From an uncultured Bacilli bacterium (GTDB lineage Bacteria > Bacillota_I > Bacilli_A > RF39 > UBA660): a stretch of 20,047 nt of DNA. This document shows positions 15,129 to 20,047 of the stretch, piece by piece. The stretch lies in the NCBI GenBank assembly GCA_934101225.1, contig CAKOQK010000022.1, forward strand, positions 1 to 20,047. The letters run 5' to 3'. The notes below the pieces were generated by a model, which saw only the letters and a list, made by a program, of their open reading frames with translations, was not told where the DNA came from and did not search any database. A program made the translations under genes and the position numbers. Numbering within the stretch: the stretch's first letter is position 1; each line of letters begins with the position of its first letter.

Positions 15129-15137
15129 TGTTATAAT
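15129..15137 (+). promoter_or_regulatory. Extended -10 promoter of the methyltransferase/nuclease operon
   Basis: TGT plus TATAAT (15132-15137) makes a perfect extended -10; the -35 is poor, as extended -10 promoters tolerate. It lies 34 bp before the ATG of the first gene. Confidence 0.65.
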
Positions 15138-15170
15138 TATATAAGTGAGTACAATGGAGGGAGTTTTTTT

Positions 15171-16820
15171 ATGTCACAAAAATTTGAACAATTATCTTTA
15201 TTCAATGATAATAATAATTTGAAAAATCTCAACTCTGTTTTAATATTTGAACTTTCTAAAGATGTGTTAAAAAAACTAGATAACTACAGTATTGAACAAT
15301 ATGTTAAAGATGTTGAAACAGATGGTTTAAGTAAAACTTGGGATATTTTATGTAGTTATATATTACAGTTTGGTGAAAAAAATGATTTGATTAATATATC
15401 TAATTTTGGTGAAATGTATGAGATTGGTTTAGCAACTGAAGACAAAATCAAAAAGAAAAAGAGTGGTCAATATTATACTCCAGATGATGTTGCAATGGTT
15501 ATGAGTCAGTGGTTGGATAATTGCGATGGAGATAATGTGTGTGATGTTGCTTGTGGTACCGGAAAATTAATACTAACATATTTAGATTATATTGGAAAAA
15601 GAAAAGCATTAAATCTTTTAAAAAAAGGAAAATTATATTTATATGATTACGATTCAACTGCATTAAAAATTTGTAAAACTTCTTTATTGGTAAAATATGG
15701 ACAAGAATTATGCGATTCTATTCATGATGTATATTGTGATTTTCTTGATAGGGATGTTGTATTACCAGATAACTGCAAGACAATTTCTAATCCACCATAT
15801 GCTGCAATGCAAGATATTTCTAATAATTGGTTTTTAACTGATGTTATTAGAGATTCTCATGAATGGTATTCTTCATTTATGGATAAAATTTTTTCTCAAA
15901 GTAGATCAACTGTAATAATAACTCCTTATAGTTTTGTCTCTGGAAGTAAATTTTATTCTTTAAGAAAAGAAATGTGTGAATTAGGAAATGGATTTATTGT
16001 CATTTTTGACAATGTTCCTGGAAATATTTTTTGTGGAAGAAAACATGGTATTTTTAATACTAATACAGCAAATTCTGTAAGAGCAGCAATTACTGTTTTG
16101 AATTCTTCAAAAAAGAATAGAGGATTCAGAGTTTCGCCGATGATTAGATTTAAAAACGAAGAAAGAAAAGAATTGTTAAAATGTGATGTTTTGGAATCGA
16201 CAATTAATAATGAAATACAAATAATAAATAATGAAAATAAATCTTTTAAAAAAGTTTCAAAAGAATTAAAAAATGTATATGATGTATGGATTAATAGTTC
16301 ATCGTTCATATTGAAAGACTTAATTTCAAAAAAATCAAATAATTATTTGATTGATATGCCTAATACATGCAGATATAATACAACAGCATCATCTACAAAA
16401 TTAAAAAGAGGTGGATCAATAACTTTTTATGCGAATAGTGAAGATGAATATTATTTCTTATATTGCTTTATAAACTCTAGCTTTGCTTATTGGTGGTGGA
16501 GAATATACGATGGAGGTATAACATACCCTTCTAGTTTACTAAACAGCATGCCAGTTCCATTTAATATGTTAAGTACTAATGATAAGAAAGAATTCAAAAA
16601 AATCGCTTGTGAAATGATTGATAAGGAAAAAGAATATGTTTCTACCAAAGTTAATGCAGGAGTTGTTCAAGAAAATATTAAATTTCCAGAAAAGTATAAA
16701 AATATTATTAATTCAAAAATATTACAAATATTAGGTTGTAAAGAAGAACCTTGTATATTTAATCAAGTTCATGCTAATAAGTTTTTTATAGATTGTGAGG
16801 ATTCAGATGGAATTAAGTAA
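15171..16820 (+). CDS. N6-adenine DNA methyltransferase (HsdM/Eco57I-like)
   Basis: A 549-residue enzyme that should transfer a methyl group from SAM to N6 of adenine in a specific DNA site. Motif X-type SGQYYTP (98-104) is followed by the SAM-binding loop DVACGTG (125-131) and the catalytic NPPY (207-210). The region INSSFAYWWWRIYDGG (434-449) resembles the junction to the target-recognition part of type IIG/Eco57I-like enzymes. The N- and C-terminal additions are longer than in small type II methylases, so it probably carries its own recognition domain. There is no nuclease motif in it, so it is not a fused type IIG enzyme. ATG 15171 has GGAGGGAG upstream. Its last 14 bp overlap the next gene. 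Confidence 0.9.
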   Translation: MSQKFEQLSLFNDNNNLKNLNSVLIFELSKDVLKKLDNYSIEQYVKDVETDGLSKTWDILCSYILQFGEKNDLINISNFGEMYEIGLATEDKIKKKKSGQYYTPDDVAMVMSQWLDNCDGDNVCDVACGTGKLILTYLDYIGKRKALNLLKKGKLYLYDYDSTALKICKTSLLVKYGQELCDSIHDVYCDFLDRDVVLPDNCKTISNPPYAAMQDISNNWFLTDVIRDSHEWYSSFMDKIFSQSRSTVIITPYSFVSGSKFYSLRKEMCELGNGFIVIFDNVPGNIFCGRKHGIFNTNTANSVRAAITVLNSSKKNRGFRVSPMIRFKNEERKELLKCDVLESTINNEIQIINNENKSFKKVSKELKNVYDVWINSSSFILKDLISKKSNNYLIDMPNTCRYNTTASSTKLKRGGSITFYANSEDEYYFLYCFINSSFAYWWWRIYDGGITYPSSLLNSMPVPFNMLSTNDKKEFKKIACEMIDKEKEYVSTKVNAGVVQENIKFPEKYKNIINSKILQILGCKEEPCIFNQVHANKFFIDCEDSDGIK

Positions 16821-17769
16821 TGAAATAATAAATATTTTTAAGTCAAAAAGAAAATGTATTATTAATGCAGATTTAGATGGATTGCTATCTGGTATGATTT
16901 TACATGAATTCTTAGAATGGGAAGTTGTTGGTTTTAGTAGTTGCTGTGGAAAGCCTGATGATGAATTATGGCTATATAATATTGAAGAAGATATTAACGA
17001 TTGTGTATTTGTTGATTTACCTGTTTATATTAAGGAATATTCTACAATAGATCAACATTTTGTCGCTTTTGATAAGGATTCGATAGAAAAGTATAATAAT
17101 GATGGAAATAAAGCAAATCCAAATATAATTCGTGATAGAGTATTTTTAGATGAACAAGGGAAAAATCAGTATACAATGAAATATCCATTTGGGACTATAC
17201 ATTTTATAATAGCAGTTTTAGAAAAAATGGGTATTATTTCAGATAACTATACTTTTAATTTTGAAAAAAAACTTGGTGAGTTTGATTTAGCAGATTTAAT
17301 ATTAAGAGCAGATAGAGTAATAGGAAACACTGTATCGTATACACCAAATTGTATAGATTGGCTTTCATGGTTAGTTGAACTTGGCGGTATTAATACTAGA
17401 AATTTGTTTGAAAAAGTTAAAAATGAATTAATGATAAGAAAAATATCTGAGACCAAAGTAGAACAAAAAATGAAAGAATTAGGATGTAAAGGAATCGATG
17501 GAGATTGTTCAAATCTATTTAGAAATAAAGAATATGAACAATTAAGCAATTATTTTAAATTTTTATCTGATGCCCTTGATATGAAACCTATACCTTTAAA
17601 AGAAATATATGATTTTGGCAGGCTTACTGGAAAAAGATATGAAGTTACAAATAATAATTTTGACTTTTTAAAAGAAAAATCTATGAAAGAGAATATGTTT
17701 TCATTCGCTTTTGTTAGTATGAAGTCATTATCTGTAACATATATTGAAGGAGATGATTTTAATGAATAG
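16807..17769 (+). CDS. DHH-like phosphoesterase, accessory of the modification operon
   Basis: A 320-residue soluble protein. Its N terminus shows the order of DHH-superfamily metal motifs: INADLDGLLSG (Asp22, Asp24; motif I), VFVDLP (Asp70; motif II) and STIDQHFVAFD (82-84, DQH where the family has DHH; motif III). A later ADLILRADRVI may supply the last acidic ligand. DHH proteins are Mn-dependent phosphoesterases or exonucleases such as RecJ, nano-RNases and c-di-AMP hydrolases. The C-terminal ~120 residues show no DHHA1-like GG pattern I can recognise. No such protein is a standard part of restriction-modification systems I know. ATG 16807 with GAGG 6 nt upstream is preferred to a GTG at 16795. 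It overlaps both neighbours (14 and 8 bp). Confidence 0.65.
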   Translation: MELSNEIINIFKSKRKCIINADLDGLLSGMILHEFLEWEVVGFSSCCGKPDDELWLYNIEEDINDCVFVDLPVYIKEYSTIDQHFVAFDKDSIEKYNNDGNKANPNIIRDRVFLDEQGKNQYTMKYPFGTIHFIIAVLEKMGIISDNYTFNFEKKLGEFDLADLILRADRVIGNTVSYTPNCIDWLSWLVELGGINTRNLFEKVKNELMIRKISETKVEQKMKELGCKGIDGDCSNLFRNKEYEQLSNYFKFLSDALDMKPIPLKEIYDFGRLTGKRYEVTNNNFDFLKEKSMKENMFSFAFVSMKSLSVTYIEGDDFNE

Positions 17770-18880
17770 AGTACCATTAACAAAATTACAATCTGAAATA
17801 ATGAGTGAATTTTATTCAATAGAAAAGACAAAAGTAATATTTGATAAATCAGAAAGAAATGCATTATGGAAAAAAGCTACATCTAGAGATGAAGCATTCG
17901 ATTTTTCTCTTTTAGAATTAAAATGTCCTGCATTATCACATCAAATCGTTAAAAGTTATGAGTCTGGTAAAAATATTCAAGCAGCAGTTTTCAGCGAATG
18001 TGTTTATGCTCAAACATTTGCGAATATGCTATGTTTGAATAAATTTTATAACTGTCTAGAAGGAGATAATGTTATTCCAAGCAATATTGAAGAACTATTA
18101 AAATCTTATTTTCTTTTCCCTAGATATGTTTATACAAATAATGATAAATCAAGAATGTTGATTCAAGCAGGCGGATGTAATGGAATAGATAGTGCTTTGA
18201 TAACTGTAATTGACTTAAATATATTTACAATAGAATTTAAAGAGCCAGGTGCAAAAACTAGTGAGCCTGATTTACCAAAATATGAAGAAGATGGTTTGTT
18301 AAAAATAACTGATGACTTTAATGAAAGATATCCACAGTTTCATGATATGCTAGCTGAACATATAGGATTAAATTTCTTTGAAGTAATGGGTAATAATATT
18401 CATGATTTTTCTCCAGAAAGTGTTAATATTGCTGTTACTAATAATTATAGTAAAAAATATGCAGATGTAATTTGTACTGAAGATACTTCTGGTTATTTAG
18501 TTATGTTACCAGTTAATCAAGTTTCTTTGTGGGCAGAAATAGAGGGCGAGATTAGACCAGCTGGAAGAAATCATTATAATGTTTGGACACCAAATGCATT
18601 AAGAAAGTTTCTTGAAAGATTTAATGCAAGATTTAGTGGCGAATATGTAACTGTTGATAAAGATAAATTAGGTGTTAGAACTGAACGAGGAGGAAATGGC
18701 AAAGTTTCTGGTTATAAAATAACACCATTATTCTTTGTATATGTTGATGACTGTGAAGATGATGGTTCATCTGTAACATTTAATGTTTCAAAAGTTCAGC
18801 AATTAAATCCAACTGTTGCTGGGAAAATGTTTTTTGAAAAACTAAAATATGATGAAGTAAAAAACTATTATGAAATATAG
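17762..18880 (+). CDS. Probable PD-(D/E)XK restriction endonuclease
   Basis: A 372-residue protein without membrane segments. The segment GGCNGIDSALITVID...IFTIEFKEPG has the layout of a PD-(D/E)XK site: Asp143, then 15 residues later Glu158-x-Lys160. A preceding helix, FSECVYAQTFANML, could hold the N-terminal acidic residue of such folds. The rest includes a conserved-looking KYADVICTED and a C-terminal GYKITPLFFVYV. I do not recognise a named family. Position between methyltransferases, with an 8-bp overlap upstream and a 9-bp gap downstream, strongly suggests it is the cleaving partner. ATG 17762 has AAGGAG 9 nt upstream; an in-frame ATG at 17753 lacks one. An alternative is a structural DNA-binding protein with a dead site. 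Confidence 0.7.
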   Translation: MNRVPLTKLQSEIMSEFYSIEKTKVIFDKSERNALWKKATSRDEAFDFSLLELKCPALSHQIVKSYESGKNIQAAVFSECVYAQTFANMLCLNKFYNCLEGDNVIPSNIEELLKSYFLFPRYVYTNNDKSRMLIQAGGCNGIDSALITVIDLNIFTIEFKEPGAKTSEPDLPKYEEDGLLKITDDFNERYPQFHDMLAEHIGLNFFEVMGNNIHDFSPESVNIAVTNNYSKKYADVICTEDTSGYLVMLPVNQVSLWAEIEGEIRPAGRNHYNVWTPNALRKFLERFNARFSGEYVTVDKDKLGVRTERGGNGKVSGYKITPLFFVYVDDCEDDGSSVTFNVSKVQQLNPTVAGKMFFEKLKYDEVKNYYEI

Positions 18881-18889
18881 GAGGATAAT

Positions 18890-19447
18890 ATGAAAGTTGA
18901 TATAACTAACACTGATAAGAAGTATGATATCATATATGCTGATCCTCCTTGGGCATATTTATGGGGTAAAGGAGAAACTGGAGGTAATTTTTGTCCTGAA
19001 AAGCATTATAGCACAATGGAAACAGAACAAATATGCCAATTAGGTGAAGTAATTAAAAAAATTAGAGAAAAAAACTGTGCATTATTTATTTGGACAACTA
19101 TGCCTTGTTTACCAGATGTTTTTAAAGTAATTGAATCATGGGGGTTTAAATATAAAACATGTGCATTTACTTGGGTTAAAACAAAAAAAGATGGTCAACC
19201 ATTAGCAGGTATGGGAAGTTATACAAAAGCAAATGCCGAATTGTGTTTATTAGCTATGCGAGGGCATATTAAAAGCGTTGATAAAACAGTACCACAAATT
19301 GTAATGCATCCTAGACAAGGACACTCAGTCAAGCCAGATGAAGTTATGCGAAGAATAGAAAAATTGTTTGGCCCTGATACAAAAAAAATTGAATTGTTTG
19401 CTAGAAGAGCAGTTGATGGTTGGGATCGTTGGGGAAACGAAGCATAG
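18890..19447 (+). CDS. MT-A70 family N6-adenine methyltransferase
   Basis: A 185-residue enzyme of the MT-A70 family. DIIYADPPWAY (13-23) contains the catalytic DPPW. YTKANAELCLLAMRG (111-125), HSVKPDEVMRRIE (145-157) and the final ELFARRAVDGWDRWGNE (168-184, SAM/ribose binding end) are standard for bacterial members such as M.MunI-like enzymes. It should methylate adenine N6 in DNA. It lies 9 bp after the putative nuclease, with GGAGG in the gap, as the last gene of the operon. Two adenine methyltransferases in one operon fit an asymmetric recognition site where each strand needs its own enzyme. The alternative is an orphan maintenance or anti-restriction methylase. Confidence 0.92.
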   Translation: MKVDITNTDKKYDIIYADPPWAYLWGKGETGGNFCPEKHYSTMETEQICQLGEVIKKIREKNCALFIWTTMPCLPDVFKVIESWGFKYKTCAFTWVKTKKDGQPLAGMGSYTKANAELCLLAMRGHIKSVDKTVPQIVMHPRQGHSVKPDEVMRRIEKLFGPDTKKIELFARRAVDGWDRWGNEA

Positions 19448-19448
19448 A

Positions 19449-19477
19449 AAAAGAAGTAGGGCAATCTACTTCTTTTC
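19449..19477. terminator. Bidirectional terminator between convergent genes
   Basis: AAAAGAAGTAG (19449-19459) pairs perfectly with CTACTTCTTTT (19466-19476) around a 6-nt loop. Each strand ends the hairpin in Ts, so it can stop both the operon and the leftward regulator. Confidence 0.85.
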
Positions 19478-19504
19478 ATCTATTCTAGAGTAATTAGTAA
19501 TATG

Positions 19505-19738
19505 TTATTTATTATATGTAAGTAACAGTGTTGCTGTTACTCTTGAGTTATGATCAAATTTATTTATGTTATTAGCAAATTTATCTACTGTAGCTAATTG
19601 AACATTTACTTTTAAATTTTCAATTTGATTTAAATATGAAAGAGATGTACCAAGTATCTCTGCGAATTTCTCTTGAGATAAGTTATGCTTCATTCTATAA
19701 TATCGCAAATTAATAGCTAAAATCTCAATCAATTTCAT
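19505..19738 (-). CDS. XRE-family transcriptional regulator
   Basis: A 77-residue helix-turn-helix protein. LAINLRYYRMKHNLSQEKFAEILGTSLSYLNQIE (about 5-39) is a complete five-helix XRE/Cro domain, with the recognition helix at SLSYLNQIE. The size matches C proteins (controllers) of restriction-modification loci and also phage repressors. It faces the methyltransferase operon end to end, so it does not share its promoter; control in trans is possible but unproven. ATG 19738 is preferred to a TTG at 19759. A 7-bp inverted repeat, AATTTCA/TGAAATT (19731-19737 and 19744-19750), is centred on the start codon and could be an autoregulatory operator. Confidence 0.8.
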   Translation of the reverse strand: MKLIEILAINLRYYRMKHNLSQEKFAEILGTSLSYLNQIENLKVNVQLATVDKFANNINKFDHNSRVTATLLLTYNK

Positions 19739-19750
19739 ATGAGTGAAATT
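19731..19750. promoter_or_regulatory. Inverted repeat at the XRE gene start, possible operator
   Basis: AATTTCA (19731-19737) and TGAAATT (19744-19750) are symmetric around the start codon, which lies in a CATATG palindrome (19736-19741). Direct repeats CAATCAA flank it at 19726-19732 and 19757-19763. Confidence 0.4.
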
Positions 19751-19909
19751 AAAGTTCAATCAAGTTTTAGTAGTACATCATTAATTGAAACATATGTAAT
19801 TAAGAAAAATGAAAATGAGGAAAAATTCCTTCAAACATTAAATAAGATTCTAATAGTTTTAGATTCATTTAATCAAGAAGAGCATAGATGTTTTAGAGTG
19901 AAGTTGTAG
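19739..19909 (+). CDS. Small divergent open frame, doubtful
   Basis: A 56-residue frame starts in the same CATATG that starts the XRE gene on the other strand. The product contains a helical part (ENEEKFLQTLNKILIVLDSFNQEE) that looks protein-like, vaguely similar to phage ArpU-type regulators. There is no Shine-Dalgarno or promoter before it, because upstream is the XRE gene, so it may be the 3' remnant of a longer gene. Confidence 0.35.
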   Translation: MSEIKVQSSFSSTSLIETYVIKKNENEEKFLQTLNKILIVLDSFNQEEHRCFRVKL

Positions 19910-20047
19910 TAATCGTCTTTTTATATAGGAATTTTGTAAAAATTTATTTTAATAATTTTTATAGATATAATATTGGTACCACATTTTTTAAATAAGAATC
20001 TAAACCAAAATTTTAATATAATAAATTTTCTATCTCATTTTGCACAA
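19910..20047. other. AT-rich end of window
   Basis: I see no gene here. A TATAAT at 19966-19971 could be the -10 of a rightward promoter for a gene beyond the edge, but no good -35 accompanies it. Confidence 0.4.

Noticed and set aside
15953..16309. Leftward 118-residue open frame inside the methyltransferase gene
   Set aside because: It is a shadow of a conserved methyltransferase frame in AT-rich DNA with no Shine-Dalgarno.

Overview
The window comes from a very AT-rich, wall-bearing Gram-positive bacterium (Bacillota). Evidence: sortases with LPxTG-type pilins, Gram-positive Shine-Dalgarno sites, a Met-tRNA 3' half of Bacillus type, and a GAAA-loop rho-independent terminator at 13040-13065. 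Trp is encoded by TGG inside genes, and none of the 19 gene ends I checked is TGA (all TAA or TAG). The sequence does not fix the genus.

Layout. (1) 1-115: the 3' half of a Met-tRNA gene without its 5' half, then the tRNA terminator. This looks like the attachment-site scar of an element lying left of the window. (2) 154-6690: a sortase-assembled pilus operon. It has a strong promoter, a coiled-coil protein, a signal-peptidase-like protein whose Ser and Lys catalytic residues are both replaced, a VWA tip adhesin (LPETG), a major pilin (LPSTG, E-box), a class C sortase, a small base pilin (LPQTG), a second sortase of another class, and a terminator. (3) 6710-12818: a HAD phosphatase, a membrane-anchored surface protein with a Thr-rich linker, XerD-like recombinase and pyruvate phosphate dikinase. 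(4) 12769-15093: a repeat-rich, mobile-element-scarred stretch. A ~223-bp block (terminator hairpin plus promoter) occurs twice, 1042 bp apart, around a dimeric dUTPase gene. The second copy runs into a 54-bp tandem array, followed by a truncated IS3-type orfA, a TnpB C-terminal relic and a structured 3' tail. (5) 15132-19476: a compact four-gene operon of N6-adenine methyltransferase, DHH-like phosphoesterase, PD-(D/E)XK nuclease and MT-A70 methyltransferase, closed by a strong hairpin. (6) 19505-20047: a convergent XRE regulator and a sparse tail.

How the genes work together. The pilus genes form a complete secretion-assembly-anchoring set: Sec signal peptides, an inactive SPase-like assembly factor, sortase C for polymerisation, and a second sortase that may attach the finished fibre to the wall. 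The four-gene operon has the make-up of a two-methyltransferase restriction-modification system with an unusual DHH-like member. It sits between transposon debris and a controller-like regulator, as defence genes often do, and is the best candidate here for an undescribed system.
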